Source of the DNA: Isosphaeraceae bacterium
GTDB taxonomy: Bacteria; Planctomycetota; Planctomycetia; Isosphaerales; Isosphaeraceae
NCBI GenBank assembly: GCA_025356435.1
Contig: JANXSY010000291.1
Span: forward strand, 1 to 55,991
Direction: 5' to 3'
Length of the DNA: 55,991 nucleotides
Positions 1-9,324 of the stretch are shown piece after piece (positions within the stretch are counted from its first letter, which is position 1; every line of letters starts with the position of its first letter). The notes under the pieces are model-generated. The model was not told where the DNA came from, did no database searches, and saw only the letters and a list, made by a program, of their open reading frames with translations. The position numbers were made by a program, and so were the translations under genes.

Positions 1-12
1 GGAGCAACAGCC

Positions 13-465
13 ATGATACCGCTAGCCACAGAGCCGCTTTCAGCCCTCTATGAGTCTGACGAGACCGCCTGGCTCGACGCGATGGCCCGCCTGATTCGCG
101 AGCGGCGATTCGACGAGCTAGACCTACCGAACCTCGGCGAGTATCTCACCGACATGGCCCGTCGCGACCGCCGCGAGGTGAAATCACGATTGGCCGTCTT
201 GATGGCCCACCTCTTGAAGTGGGAACATCAGCCGACGAGACGGTCGAGCAGTTGGCGGGCGACGATCGTGACCCAGCGACAGGAACTCGCCGATCTGGTC
301 GGCGGCGGGGTCCTCCGACAGCATGCCCTGGCGGTCCTCCCGGACGCTTACGCCAATGCCCTCGAACAGGCCTCCGCCGAGACTAGTCTGGAACGCGAAA
401 CCTTCCCGACCAACTGCCCGTTCTCGCTCGATAACATTCTCATCACCGGGCTCCGAGACGACTGA
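13..465 (+). CDS. DUF29 family protein
   Basis: A 150-residue protein that matches the DUF29 family from end to end. It has the N-terminal YESDETAWLDAMARLIRE type opening, the central FDELDLPNLGEYL segment, the RREVKSRLAVLMAHLLKW block, the RRSSSWRATI block and a C-terminal FPTNCPFSLDNIL ending, in the usual family order and length. A GGAG sequence lies 8 bases before the ATG. The function of DUF29 proteins is not established; they are small soluble helical proteins, common in many copies in cyanobacteria and planctomycetes. An AT-rich gap of about 210 bases separates it from the acetate kinase gene, so the two are probably not one operon. The family call is firm; the role is unknown. Confidence 0.85.
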   Translation: MIPLATEPLSALYESDETAWLDAMARLIRERRFDELDLPNLGEYLTDMARRDRREVKSRLAVLMAHLLKWEHQPTRRSSSWRATIVTQRQELADLVGGGVLRQHALAVLPDAYANALEQASAETSLERETFPTNCPFSLDNILITGLRDD

Positions 466-507
466 ACACTCGGCGACTCGTCGCGACCAAGCCCCGATGC
501 TGTTCGA

Positions 508-543
508 TTGAAATTTTAATAAGTATTTCGCATATCTTATATT
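508..543 (+). promoter_or_regulatory. possible promoter upstream of ackA-xpk
   Basis: An AT-rich island at about 507-580 stands out from the GC-rich surroundings. It contains TTGAAA at 508-513 and TATCTT at 533-538 (19-base spacing), with TTATAT overlapping further on. It is the only promoter-like patch in the 210-base gap before the acetate kinase gene. The spacing is not ideal and planctomycete promoters are poorly defined, so this is only a candidate. Confidence 0.25.
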
Positions 544-677
544 GAACATTGTTTTCATTGCAATAAAATCGTACGATTCATGAGCCCGACCTTGCTGGCG
601 GCCCGAAAAGTGCTTCTGCTTGAATTGAAGTTTATGCCGCAACACCTTGGGGCCGCATTCATGGCACGTCGTTTATC

Positions 678-1874
678 ATGGTGACGCCGACCGCACTCTT
701 GACAATCAATAGCGGATCTTCGAGCCTCAAATTTGCCCTCTTTCACCGCGGAGACCCGCCCGAACGGGTCCTCACCGGGCGAGTCGAACGGATTGGGCTC
801 CCGGAGGCTCGGTGGGTCGTCCAGGGCCGCCCCGAGGAGGACCGGCCCGTCGAAGCCGCCGACCATCGGGCTGCCGTGCGACTGGTCATCGACGGCATCG
901 AGCGAGCGTTCGGGTTCTCGTCGATCGCCGTTGTCGGGTTCCGCGTCGTTCACGGAGGGAATCGCTACAGTCAGCCCGAGCGGGTGACGAGCGATCTGGT
1001 CGACGAACTACGTCGGCTCGGCCCCTGCGACCCCGACCACATGCCAGCCGCGATCGACCTGATCGAGGCGTTCCGCGAGCATCGGCCCGACCTCCCGCAG
1101 GTCGCGTGCTTCGACACCGCCTTTCATCACGATATGCCGCGCGTCGCCCAAATCGTCGCGATCCCGAGACGATTCGAGGCCCTCGGAGTGCGCCGTTACG
1201 GGTTCCACGGCCTCTCTTATACCTTCATGATGGAAGAGTTATCCCGCGTGGCCGGTCCCGACGAAGCCCTCGGCCGGGTGATCCTCGCACATCTCGGTTC
1301 TGGGGCGAGCCTGGCGGCGGTTCAGGGCGGGAGAAGTATCGACACGTCAATGGGCTTCACGCCGGCCTCGGGGTTGGTGATGGGCACACGTTCGGGAGAC
1401 CTCGACCCGGGCCTGGTCCGCTTCTTGTCGAATGCCGAGGGGATGACGGCCGAGCGGTTCGACGACCTCGCCAATCACAAATCCGGCCTGCTCGGCGTCT
1501 CGGAGACCAGCCCCGATGTGCGCGACCTTCTGGCCCGCTCGGAGTCTGATCCCCGCGCGGCCGAGGCCATCGACCTATTCTGCTATCAGGCCAAGAAGGG
1601 GATCGGTGCCTTCGCCGCCGCGCTGGGCGGGCTCGATAGCTTGGTGTTCGCCGGGGGGATCGGCGAGAATTCGCCCGAGATCCGGCGACGGATCTGCGAC
1701 GGCATGGGACATCTCGGCATCGAGATCGACGCTGGCCTGAACGAGTCCAGCTCGCCCTTGATCTCGACCGGATCAAGTCGAACGAAGGTCCGGATCATCC
1801 GCACCGACGAAGAGGTCGTGATCGCCAAGGCCGCCGCCCGGCTCGTCCCGAATCCGCAAGAAGGAGTCGCCTGA
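678..1874 (+). CDS. ackA: acetate kinase
   Basis: Acetate kinase converts acetyl phosphate and ADP to acetate and ATP (reversible, cytosolic). The 398-residue length is standard. Visible family motifs are the N-terminal [15 protein letters not shown] phosphate-binding segment, the [10 protein letters not shown] motif, the [10 protein letters not shown] motif, the [12 protein letters not shown] nucleotide-binding loop, the [21 protein letters not shown] block and the C-terminal [15 protein letters not shown] segment. No clear ribosome-binding site precedes the ATG; a GTG directly after it is an alternative start. Its TGA overlaps the phosphoketolase ATG by one base, indicating translational coupling. 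Acetyl phosphate made by phosphoketolase is the substrate of this enzyme, so the pair forms a short ATP-yielding branch. Confidence 0.97.
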   Translation: MVTPTALLTINSGSSSLKFALFHRGDPPERVLTGRVERIGLPEARWVVQGRPEEDRPVEAADHRAAVRLVIDGIERAFGFSSIAVVGFRVVHGGNRYSQPERVTSDLVDELRRLGPCDPDHMPAAIDLIEAFREHRPDLPQVACFDTAFHHDMPRVAQIVAIPRRFEALGVRRYGFHGLSYTFMMEELSRVAGPDEALGRVILAHLGSGASLAAVQGGRSIDTSMGFTPASGLVMGTRSGDLDPGLVRFLSNAEGMTAERFDDLANHKSGLLGVSETSPDVRDLLARSESDPRAAEAIDLFCYQAKKGIGAFAAALGGLDSLVFAGGIGENSPEIRRRICDGMGHLGIEIDAGLNESSSPLISTGSSRTKVRIIRTDEEVVIAKAAARLVPNPQEGVA

Positions 1875-4255
1875 TGGAAACGCCGCTCTCGCCCGATGAA
1901 CTCCGCAAGATGAACGCCTACTGGAGCGCCTCGAATTATCTCTCCGTCGGCCAGATCTATCTCTATGACAACCCCCTCCTGCGCGAGCCGCTGAAGATCG
2001 AGCACGTCAAGCCGAGACTCCTCGGCCACTGGGGCACGACACCTGGTCAAAACTTTATCTATGTCCATTTAAATCGCGTGATTAAGTCATTTGATCTCAA
2101 CTGCATTTATATTTCAGGACCCGGTCACGGTGGCCCGGCGCTGGTGGCGAACACCTATCTTGAGGGGACGTACAGCGAGTTCTATCCGGCAATCACCCGC
2201 GACACGGCCGGCCTGAAGCGGCTGTTCACACAGTTTTCGTTCCCCGGGGGCATACCGAGCCACGTCTCGCCCGAGACGCCGGGATCGATCCACGAGGGGG
2301 GCGAACTGGGATACAGCCTCAGCCATGCGTTCGGCGCAGCGTTCGACAACCCTGACCTGCTCGTCGCGTGCATCGTCGGCGACGGCGAGGCCGAGACAGG
2401 CCCGCTCGCGACCAGTTGGCACAGCAACAAGTTTCTCGACCCCGCGACCGATGGCGCAGTGCTGCCGATCCTTCACCTCAACGGCTACAAGATCGCCAAC
2501 CCGGCCCTGCTCGCCCGCATCAGTCATCAAGAGCTTGAGCAACTGTTGCGCGGTTACGGCTATGAGCCCCATTTCGTCGAGGGTGATGATCCAGCGCAGG
2601 TCCACCAGATTATGGCGGCGACTCTCGACCGGGTGATCACCGCGATCCGCAAGATCCAGTCCGACGCTCGGACCGGGGGTGTCACCACGCGGCCGATCTG
2701 GCCGATGATCGTCCTCAAGACGCCCAAGGGTTGGACCGGGCCGAAGGTCGTCGACGGCCTCCCGATCGAGGGGACATACCGGTCGCACCAGGTGCCGCTC
2801 TCCGACCCTCGTGAGCATCCCGAGCACCTTACGCTCCTCGAAAAATGGATGCGAAGCTATCGACCGGAAGACCTCTTCGACGAGTCAGGCCGGCTTGTCC
2901 CCGAGCTTGCCGAACTGGCCCCAAAGGGCGAGCGCCGAATGGGGGCCAACCCCCACGCCAACGGCGGACTCCTGCTCAAGAGGCTCAATCTCCCTGACTT
3001 CCGCGACTATGCGATCGAGGTTCCCCGCCCCGGCGACCTCATGAACGAGGACACGAGGACGCTCGGCAAGTTCCTCCGCGACATCATCAAGCTCAATGAC
3101 GAACAACGAAATTTCCGCATCTTTGGTCCCGACGAGACCGCCTCGAACCGGCTGACGGCGGTCTTCGAAGCAACCAACAAGCAGTGGGACGCCGAGGTGC
3201 TCGGCACCGACGACCACCTGGCGACCCAGGGCCGGGTTATGGAGATGCTGAGCGAGCACCAGTGCGAGGGCTGGCTCGAAGGCTATCTGCTCACCGGTCG
3301 CCACGGCCTGTTCAACTGCTACGAAGCGTTCATTCATATCATTGATTCGATGTTCAACCAGCACGCCAAGTGGCTGAAGGTCACGCGCCATATCCCCTGG
3401 CGCAAGCCGATCGCGTCGTTGAATATCCTGCTCGCCTCGCATGTCTGGCGACAGGACCAGAACGGCTTTACTCACCAAGATCCCGGCTTCATTGACCACG
3501 TCGTCAACAAGAAGGCCGAGATCGTTCGGGTCTACTTGCCTCCTGACACGAACACGTTGCTCTCGGTGGCCTCGCACTGCCTGCAGAGCGTCCACTATGT
3601 CAACGTGATTGTTGCGAGTAAGCATCCGTCTCCGCAGTGGCTTGACATGGACGCGGCGATCAAACACTGCACCGCTGGCATCGGCGTCTGGGATTGGGCG
3701 AGCAACGACGGCGGTGGCGAGCCCGACGTGGTCATGGCCTGCGCCGGAGACGTGCCGACCCTGGAGATCCTTGCCGCCGTTCAGCTCCTCCGCGAGGGGC
3801 TACCCGCGCTGAAGATCCGGGTCGTCAACGTCGTTGACCTGATGAGGCTCCAGCCCGAGACCGAGCACCCGCACGGCCTGGGCAAGCGCGAGTTCGAAGC
3901 CCTCTTCACCCCCAACAAGCCAATCATCTTCGCCTTCCACGGCTACCCCTGGCTCATCCATCGCCTGACCTATCGGCGGGCCAATCACCATAACCTTCAC
4001 GTTCGCGGATATAAAGAAGAGGGGACAATCACCACCCCCTTCGACATGGCCGTGCTCAACGACCTCGACCGCTTCCACCTCGTCTGCGACGTCCTCGACC
4101 GCGTGCCCAATCTCGGCCCCGAAGCCGCCGTGCTCCGACAGGCGATGGACGACAAACTGGTCAAGCACCGCATCTATATCAACACATACGGCCAGGACAT
4201 GTCCGAGATCCTCGACTGGAAGTTGACCCTACCGCCAGCCCCCAGCGCATCGTGA
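1874..4255 (+). CDS. xpk: xylulose-5-phosphate/fructose-6-phosphate phosphoketolase
   Basis: A thiamine-diphosphate enzyme that splits xylulose 5-phosphate (and often fructose 6-phosphate) with phosphate to give acetyl phosphate plus glyceraldehyde 3-phosphate (or erythrose 4-phosphate). The 793 residues match the family length. Visible signatures are the N-terminal [15 protein letters not shown] stretch, [20 protein letters not shown], the [17 protein letters not shown] loop, [20 protein letters not shown], the diphosphate-binding [15 protein letters not shown] motif, and the [17 protein letters not shown] and [10 protein letters not shown] segments of the second half. It overlaps ackA by one base, so acetyl phosphate can be passed directly to acetate kinase. 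The pair forms a phosphoketolase shunt feeding ATP and acetate. Substrate preference between C5 and C6 sugars cannot be told from sequence alone. Confidence 0.97.
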   Translation: METPLSPDELRKMNAYWSASNYLSVGQIYLYDNPLLREPLKIEHVKPRLLGHWGTTPGQNFIYVHLNRVIKSFDLNCIYISGPGHGGPALVANTYLEGTYSEFYPAITRDTAGLKRLFTQFSFPGGIPSHVSPETPGSIHEGGELGYSLSHAFGAAFDNPDLLVACIVGDGEAETGPLATSWHSNKFLDPATDGAVLPILHLNGYKIANPALLARISHQELEQLLRGYGYEPHFVEGDDPAQVHQIMAATLDRVITAIRKIQSDARTGGVTTRPIWPMIVLKTPKGWTGPKVVDGLPIEGTYRSHQVPLSDPREHPEHLTLLEKWMRSYRPEDLFDESGRLVPELAELAPKGERRMGANPHANGGLLLKRLNLPDFRDYAIEVPRPGDLMNEDTRTLGKFLRDIIKLNDEQRNFRIFGPDETASNRLTAVFEATNKQWDAEVLGTDDHLATQGRVMEMLSEHQCEGWLEGYLLTGRHGLFNCYEAFIHIIDSMFNQHAKWLKVTRHIPWRKPIASLNILLASHVWRQDQNGFTHQDPGFIDHVVNKKAEIVRVYLPPDTNTLLSVASHCLQSVHYVNVIVASKHPSPQWLDMDAAIKHCTAGIGVWDWASNDGGGEPDVVMACAGDVPTLEILAAVQLLREGLPALKIRVVNVVDLMRLQPETEHPHGLGKREFEALFTPNKPIIFAFHGYPWLIHRLTYRRANHHNLHVRGYKEEGTITTPFDMAVLNDLDRFHLVCDVLDRVPNLGPEAAVLRQAMDDKLVKHRIYINTYGQDMSEILDWKLTLPPAPSAS

Positions 4256-4268
4256 TTCGGAACGGCTC

Positions 4269-5102
4269 TTATTTCCCCCCGAAACTGTTCACCTTGCTCA
4301 ACATCGCGAGCGGGATGTAATAGATCTCATAGCTTCGGCCGTCCGAAAAGCGGCGACCGTTCGTAGACTCACAGAGGACGGTCGCTCGCTTGGTGATTCG
4401 ATTGACCCGTCCGATCTTGGTAGCCCCTTCGTACTCGAAACTCACGCGGTCGCCGACGACGATCTGATAGGTCTCGGCGGCGACCTCGCGGGGCGTGACG
4501 AGGTGATGCGTCGTCCCTTCATGACCGAAGATTCGCGCCGAGAGGGAGTGAAAATTCGCGGCAAAGCAGCTCGACCGGCCCCAGACCAGAAACTCGGCGA
4601 GATGCAACAACTCGTGCTCGATGATTCGCTGGAGGGCTTCGAGACGGTCGTTGCAGACAAGGCCGCCGACCGTCACCGATCGCGTGCCCTCGCGGAAGTT
4701 TTGGAAGAGCAGGAACGTCGAGACCGCGATCTCATACCGGGGCGGCTCGGCCCGGCCGCGCAGCTTTCTCATGTAGGTCTTGCCCGCCGCGCTCGTCATC
4801 CGGTTCGAGAGCCCGAGCGCAATCTCGCCCGAGCCGTCCTCGACCATCCACTGTCGTAGAGATGAGCCGAAGAAATCGCCGTCATAGAGGTTGAACAATC
4901 GCCGCAGATCGGCGAACCCGATGACGTCGAAATTCGCCGAGCGAAGGTGCGTGGAATGTCCCAGCACGCCCTCGCGAATGAGCTGGGTCTTGCGCGAGAC
5001 CTCAGCCGGAAAGTTGTGGATCGCCATCAGCCGGGCGACCCGACTTCCCTGCGATGCCGGGAGTCTTGAAGAGGGCGACGACTGGGCCATTCGGGACCTC
5101 AT
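4269..5102 (-). CDS. SprT-like zinc metalloprotease domain protein
   Basis: A 277-residue protein with a central zinc-peptidase motif, IIEHELLHLAEF, matching HExxH. It is preceded by the strand-rich region typical of SprT-like domains (LGLSNRMT followed by YEIAVSTFLLF). The part after the motif carries a small beta-rich tail (DRVSFEYEGATKIGRVNRITKRATVL) that looks like a short binding domain. SprT/Spartan relatives cleave proteins, in known cases DNA-crosslinked ones, but the bacterial substrate is not known. The start is uncertain: ATG codons at 5102, 5090 and 5027 are in frame and none has a strong ribosome-binding site; the last gives the most conserved-looking N terminus. The gene converges on xpk with only 13 bases between stop codons. 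Confidence 0.7.
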   Translation of the reverse strand: MRSRMAQSSPSSRLPASQGSRVARLMAIHNFPAEVSRKTQLIREGVLGHSTHLRSANFDVIGFADLRRLFNLYDGDFFGSSLRQWMVEDGSGEIALGLSNRMTSAAGKTYMRKLRGRAEPPRYEIAVSTFLLFQNFREGTRSVTVGGLVCNDRLEALQRIIEHELLHLAEFLVWGRSSCFAANFHSLSARIFGHEGTTHHLVTPREVAAETYQIVVGDRVSFEYEGATKIGRVNRITKRATVLCESTNGRRFSDGRSYEIYYIPLAMLSKVNSFGGK

Positions 5103-5495
5103 GGCACGGGCGGCGACTGGGCGCGACCGGGAGTGACGTTGAGATGTTTCGACTTCCGGCCCACGATCAGAGGAGCGTCAGCCCCACCGCGACTGCTGTC
5201 CATGAACGCGAAGCGCCGCGGATCGACATGGCCAACCTCCGAGTGACGGCGTGCAAGTCAGAGCTGCGACTTCGGGGACCAAGGCCGCTGGGTTGCAAGA
5301 TGACCTCTTGTGGCGAACCCCGGGGCTTATTGGAATCGAATCGAGGATGCGACTCAAGGAAATTCCGGCACCTCCGTATCCTCATCCCTGCGGTGCCAAA
5401 TCGCGGGACGCCTCACATCCTAGACCCGATGGTATTGGTAACTCTTTGGCAATTCGGATGATAGCGGCCATCGCGGCAAGCCCGAGGATATCCAT

Positions 5496-5568
5496 CGCGC
5501 CGACCGAACCCAACGCCAAGCGCGCCGACCGAACCCAACGCCAAGCGCGCCGACCGAACCCAACGGCC
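5496..5568 (+). repeat. 25-bp tandem repeat, about 2.9 copies
   Basis: The unit CGCGCCGACCGAACCCAACG followed by CCAAG occurs at 5496-5520 and 5521-5545 without change, then a partial copy begins at 5546. There is no spacer variation as in CRISPR; the copies abut. Related copies with the core CGAACCCAAC occur at 5671-5688 and at the far right end of the window. Confidence 0.9.
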
Positions 5569-5670
5569 CGACTCTTCCCAAAAGAACTGCGTTTAAGCAA
5601 ATGACGAAAGAGACTTACGTCGTCGATCGCGTGAGCCGTCGGCCTTGATCGTGATGGCGGACAGACAATG

Positions 5671-5730
5671 CGCCGAGCGAACCCAACGAGTCGAAGCCAA
5701 GATCCTGGGCCGCGCCGAGCGAAGCCAACG
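5671..5730 (+). repeat. two dispersed copies of the CGAACCCAAC repeat
   Basis: CGCCGAGCGAACCCAACG lies at 5671-5688 and CGCGCCGAGCGAAGCCAACG at 5711-5730. Both match the 25-base unit at 5496-5568 with C to G at the same position (GAGCG instead of GACCG), as do copies at the right end of the window. All copies point the same way. Confidence 0.75.
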
Positions 5731-6232
5731 CAACGATCTCTCATAAAGAGGAGGGGTGCCGATCTCCCAAATGAACCCATCAGCCCCTCATTTGGTCGAA
5801 ATCGTCTCTGACCAGCGAAGAGAACAGCCCCCTTCTCTTCCCAACCGGCAAGGAGCACCGAAACGAAGCCAATCTCTCAGGACCGGTACCAAGCCCATCC
5901 TCCCTCCAGACTCACCAAAACTCCCCGCTTGCCCTTGGCCCATTGATGGGGTAAGTTTACGGGAGTCTAATCCGAGGGTGAAGTCGGACAGATCGGCACA
6001 TCCACAATCCTGTCGATTGCATGGATTGTATGATGGGCCGACTTGCCTTTGTCCCCTCGAAACCGATATGCTTGGTGGTACGTCACCATCGCGGTTTTCG
6101 CCGCATGCGTCTCTGCCAGGCCATTTCTTCCGAATAATCCGCACGGCCCGATTCACTGGCCTCCATACCGACCGGTGACGGCGTCGGGACGGGGCGGGCG
6201 GACCGTCTACCCTTGATTGGTGGGATGGGACC

Positions 6233-7087
6233 ATGACGTTCGTCGGCAAGATCTTAGTGATCCTCATCATGGCCTTGTCGCTCGTCTTCCTTGGGGTCTC
6301 GGTGGTGGCATTCACCACGGCGACGAACTGGAAGACCGAGACCGCGAAACAGCAAGACGAGGTCAAGAAGCTTCAGAGCCAGCTCGCCACGGCCAAGGCA
6401 GTTGACCTCGACGTCCAGACGAAGTATGCCGAGGCCCAGAAAGAGCATGGGGCCGCCACCAAGAATCACGAAAATCAGATCGCCGCGCTGAAGGTTGACA
6501 ACGAGAAGGGCCAGAACGAGATCACCCAGGCTCGTACCGCCCTCACCGATGCCCAGGCCAGCGCCAAGCTCTCTCTTGAAGAGACTGCCGCTAAAGCGAC
6601 TGACGTGGCCAAACTGCGTGAGCAGTTGACCGCCGTGACCGAACAGTCAAACAAATTCAAGATCCAGCAGACCGACCTGAACAACGAGATCCTCAATCTG
6701 CGTCGGATGCTCGACGTGGCCGAGCGGAATACCAAGAGCCTCCGCGAGACCGCGGCCAAGTTCGCCCGGGTGCTGACCGACAAGGGTCTCTCGACTGACA
6801 TCCGACTCGTTCAGGCAGGCGAACTGCCCGCGAACGTGGAGGGCAAGGTCCTCAAAATTGACACAACGAACCGGCGGATGGAGATCTCGATCGGCTCCGA
6901 CGACGGCCTCTCGGTCGGCCAAGAGCTCTATCTCTATCGCACGACGCCGACCGCCGAATACCTTGGCAAGGTGAAGATCAGCCTGGTCGAGCCCGACCAG
7001 GCCGTCGCCACCATCATCGGCAACACCGTCAACGGTAAGAAGATCAAGGAGGGTGACGATGTCGCGTCCACGATCCGCGCCAAGTAA
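6233..7087 (+). CDS. membrane-anchored coiled-coil protein of unknown function
   Basis: A 284-residue protein with one N-terminal membrane helix (about residues 7-27, ILVILIMALSLVFLGVSVVA) followed by a long alanine-, glutamine- and lysine-rich coiled coil covering roughly residues 35-185. The last 80 residues form a compact beta-type domain (VEGKVLKIDTTNRRMEISIG, then GLSVGQELYLYR and LGKVKISLVEPDQAVATI). That C-terminal pattern resembles small beta-barrel domains seen at the end of some cell-envelope proteins, but I cannot name the family. The next gene starts inside its 3' end, so the two are translationally linked and probably act together in the membrane. No enzyme motif is seen. Confidence 0.8.
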   Translation: MTFVGKILVILIMALSLVFLGVSVVAFTTATNWKTETAKQQDEVKKLQSQLATAKAVDLDVQTKYAEAQKEHGAATKNHENQIAALKVDNEKGQNEITQARTALTDAQASAKLSLEETAAKATDVAKLREQLTAVTEQSNKFKIQQTDLNNEILNLRRMLDVAERNTKSLRETAAKFARVLTDKGLSTDIRLVQAGELPANVEGKVLKIDTTNRRMEISIGSDDGLSVGQELYLYRTTPTAEYLGKVKISLVEPDQAVATIIGNTVNGKKIKEGDDVASTIRAK

Positions 7088-7337
7088 AGCGCGACCGGCG
7101 GCCCGAGGCGGCGCTCCGGCACGCCCCGGTCGCCCCGGCGTCTTCGTCTCGACCCCCAAGAGCGACATCTATGTCGTGATGCTCAGCATCGCCCTCGGCG
7201 CGATGTTCATCGGGTCGCTGCTCCTGGTCATGATCCTCAGCCGGTATGACTTCAAGCTCAAAGTCGCCGGCCTCTCCCCCGCCCCGCAGGCCGTGGCTGC
7301 CAGCCAACTCGAAGAAATCGTTACTGCACTTCTGTAA
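7059..7337 (+). CDS. small single-pass membrane protein
   Basis: A 92-residue protein that begins within the end of the coiled-coil gene. AAGGAGGG at 7046-7053 stands 5 bases before the ATG at 7059 and decides this start over a GTG at 7053. The N terminus is rich in Arg, Pro and Ala (about 30 residues, probably cytoplasmic and disordered). One membrane helix follows (about residues 37-59, VVMLSIALGAMFIGSLLLVMIL), then a short tail. A terminator-like hairpin lies about 100 bases downstream. I do not recognise the family; the overlap suggests a partner of the upstream coiled-coil protein. Confidence 0.8.
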   Translation: MSRPRSAPSKARPAARGGAPARPGRPGVFVSTPKSDIYVVMLSIALGAMFIGSLLLVMILSRYDFKLKVAGLSPAPQAVAASQLEEIVTALL

Positions 7338-7440
7338 ACAAGTGCACAAATCGGCACAGTCGAATCATCCGCTTGAATCGGGGTTTCCCCTCTGATTTGG
7401 GTGGATGATATCTCGCCACACACCTCGCAACCGATCGACG

Positions 7441-7484
7441 AAGACCCCGCAGCCGGACGACCGGAGGCGGGGTCTTTTCGTTTC
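7441..7484 (+). terminator. rho-independent terminator
   Basis: AAGACCCCGC at 7441-7450 pairs with GCGGGGTCTT at 7467-7476, and the plus strand continues with TTTTCGTTT. It would end transcription of the coiled-coil/small membrane protein pair just before the convergent M28 peptidase gene. Confidence 0.85.
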
Positions 7485-7503
7485 ATACTATTATCAGGAT
7501 GCG

Positions 7504-9036
7504 TTACTTCGTCTCCGCCTTCGCTCCCACGCTCGGCGTTGTGGCGGGCTTGGGTCTGGGGGTTGCGGGCCCCTTCGCCTTGGGATCGCGGGGCAAGAGG
7601 TCGGGTAGCATCGCGACGTTGTATGCCCAGGCCGCCAAGACCTTCGCCCCTTGGTTGACCTCATCGGCATAGACCTTGTCGAAGGTATCGCTCTCGGTGT
7701 GGTGAGTCTTGCGATACTCGGCCTCGTCCTGCACCACCGCGAAGGCCGGGACGCCGGCAGGGTGGAACGAGAGATGGTCGGTCCCCCCCATGTTCCGGAG
7801 GCTCATTTCATCGAGCCTTAGCTCACGCTGGAACGGGGCAACGACGCGGTCCATGACCTCGCGAAGGTCGTAACGGCCCTGAAGCCCGATGCTTGTGACG
7901 CGGCCGGTTCCCATGTCATGGACGAGCACGGCAGAGACCTTGGCCAGCTCGGCCTCATGGGCTTTGGCATAGGCCTTCGAGCCGTGGAGCCCCTGCTCTT
8001 CGCCGCTCCAGAGGACGAACCGGATCGTCCGTTTCGGCTTGACCCCGACGGCCTTCAAGGCCCGCGCCGCCTCCAGGACGGCCATCGTTCCGGTGCCGTT
8101 GTCGGTCGCGCCGGTGCCGAGGTCCCACGAGTCGAGATGGCCACCGATGAGGACAACCTCGTCGGGCTTCTCGCTGCCAACCAGCTCAGCCACCGTGTTA
8201 TAGACCTCGACTTCGCCCTGGCTGGCCGTGTTCTTGAGGTCGATCTCGACCGTGACCGGTCCCCTCTTCAGAAGCCTCCACACCAGCCCATACGACTCGG
8301 TCGTGAGGAACGCCACGGGAAGCTTCGAGAGGCCGAAGTCCTCGCCGGAGATGGTCATGTTGACGAGCCCGTGCTCTTTGTCGGAGTCACGGAGGAACCC
8401 TGCTGCCCCCTCATTGGCGGCGAATTCGCGGCGGGCCTTGCTGAAGGCGTCTCGCTGGGCATTGTTCTGCGCCCTACGGTTGACCGGGGCCGCGAAGGAC
8501 GACTCCCCCTTTGCCAACCTGGGTGACGGCTGCACCGTGACCGGACCCGTGACGATCCAGGCCCCCTTGAGCTTGCCCTTGTAGGCGTCAAGGTCTGCGA
8601 CCTTCTCGCCCTGGACGGCGATCACCGGCCCTCGAAGCGGCCCCTTCGTCCCCGGCGACCATCCCGCTGACTCGACGAGCAACCGCTGTTCGGTCGGGGC
8701 GACGACCCGGCCCGACGCGGGGCCACGGGTCCAAGAGTGCGCGATCTTCCAACCTTCGAGGTGGGCGTTGTCGAGCCCATACGCCTTGAACTTGTCCCGA
8801 GTCCACTCGTTCGCCCGCTTGAGGTTCGCCGAGCCGGTGAGCCTTGGGCCGACCACGTCGCACAAATATTCCAGGTTGAACATGAGTTGCGAGTTCTTGT
8901 CAATCTCGGCGAGAACCTTCGCAGTGGTCTGGGTCACCTCCGGGCTGATCGGCTGCGAGGAGAGGCCGCCGGGCTGGGCGTGGGCCGACGTGACGGTCGC
9001 CGCCAGGAGGGTCAGGAAGAGAAAGGGACGGGGCAT
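7504..9036 (-). CDS. exported M28-family zinc peptidase
   Basis: A 510-residue protein with an N-terminal signal peptide (about residues 1-20, FLFLTLLAATVTSAHA). It has the two-zinc core of the M28 aminopeptidase/carboxypeptidase Q group: IGGHLDSWDLGTGATDNGTG (His and bridging Asp), WSGEEQGLHGSKAY (catalytic Glu pair), the MGGTDHLSFHPAGVPAF Asp and a late HHTESDTFDKV His. A protease-associated type insert (VAQ/GPLRGPVIAVQGEKVADLDAYKGKLKGAW region) precedes the catalytic core. It should act outside the cytoplasmic membrane, removing residues from peptides. A Gly/Pro/Lys-rich tail ends the protein. It is monocistronic and convergent with the upstream pair across a terminator. The exact specificity is unknown. 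Confidence 0.92.
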   Translation of the reverse strand: MPRPFLFLTLLAATVTSAHAQPGGLSSQPISPEVTQTTAKVLAEIDKNSQLMFNLEYLCDVVGPRLTGSANLKRANEWTRDKFKAYGLDNAHLEGWKIAHSWTRGPASGRVVAPTEQRLLVESAGWSPGTKGPLRGPVIAVQGEKVADLDAYKGKLKGAWIVTGPVTVQPSPRLAKGESSFAAPVNRRAQNNAQRDAFSKARREFAANEGAAGFLRDSDKEHGLVNMTISGEDFGLSKLPVAFLTTESYGLVWRLLKRGPVTVEIDLKNTASQGEVEVYNTVAELVGSEKPDEVVLIGGHLDSWDLGTGATDNGTGTMAVLEAARALKAVGVKPKRTIRFVLWSGEEQGLHGSKAYAKAHEAELAKVSAVLVHDMGTGRVTSIGLQGRYDLREVMDRVVAPFQRELRLDEMSLRNMGGTDHLSFHPAGVPAFAVVQDEAEYRKTHHTESDTFDKVYADEVNQGAKVLAAWAYNVAMLPDLLPRDPKAKGPATPRPKPATTPSVGAKAETK

Positions 9037-9324
9037 GACGCGGGGCTCCGGGATGGGCTGATGCGGTGGGCGAGGTCACCGAGGTTTGACGATCCCGGCC
9101 CCATTTGCAAGGCCCGCGTCGGCGGAGGTCGCGGGCAAGAGGATGTCTGAGTCCATTTGCCGCCGAGAGAGGGCTACTGGATGGGGTGGCCTTGGTTCTC
9201 GAACCGGGGAGGTAAGGCGACAGAAAAGGGGCCGCCCGAGGTCGCGGGGAGTCTCAGTTGTCCGAGGCCGCGAAAAAGGTTAGCCTTGGACCTCTTCGGG
9301 TCAAAGAGTGCGGGGAAAGCGCGG

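Larger units (their letters stand above)
5103..6232. other. 1.1-kb intergenic region with short repeats
   Basis: No convincing gene is visible on either strand. Reading frames here are short or are built from repeat sequence. The region holds a 25-base tandem repeat at 5496-5568 and two further degenerate copies at 5671-5730. It separates the divergent SprT-like and coiled-coil genes and probably contains promoters for both, but I see no clear promoter consensus. Confidence 0.6.

Noticed and set aside
5496..5568. Tandem repeat considered as a CRISPR array
   Set aside because: The units abut without unique spacers and there are no cas genes.
5382..5858. 158-codon minus-strand frame with GFARR-like repeated words
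   Set aside because: The repeated words come from the DNA repeat read in one frame; the frame has no start signal or family match.
9157..9324. N-terminal extension of glycogen synthase
   Set aside because: The added 56 residues have no family similarity, and MNVVLIASEAVPFAKTGG at 9325 is the normal start.
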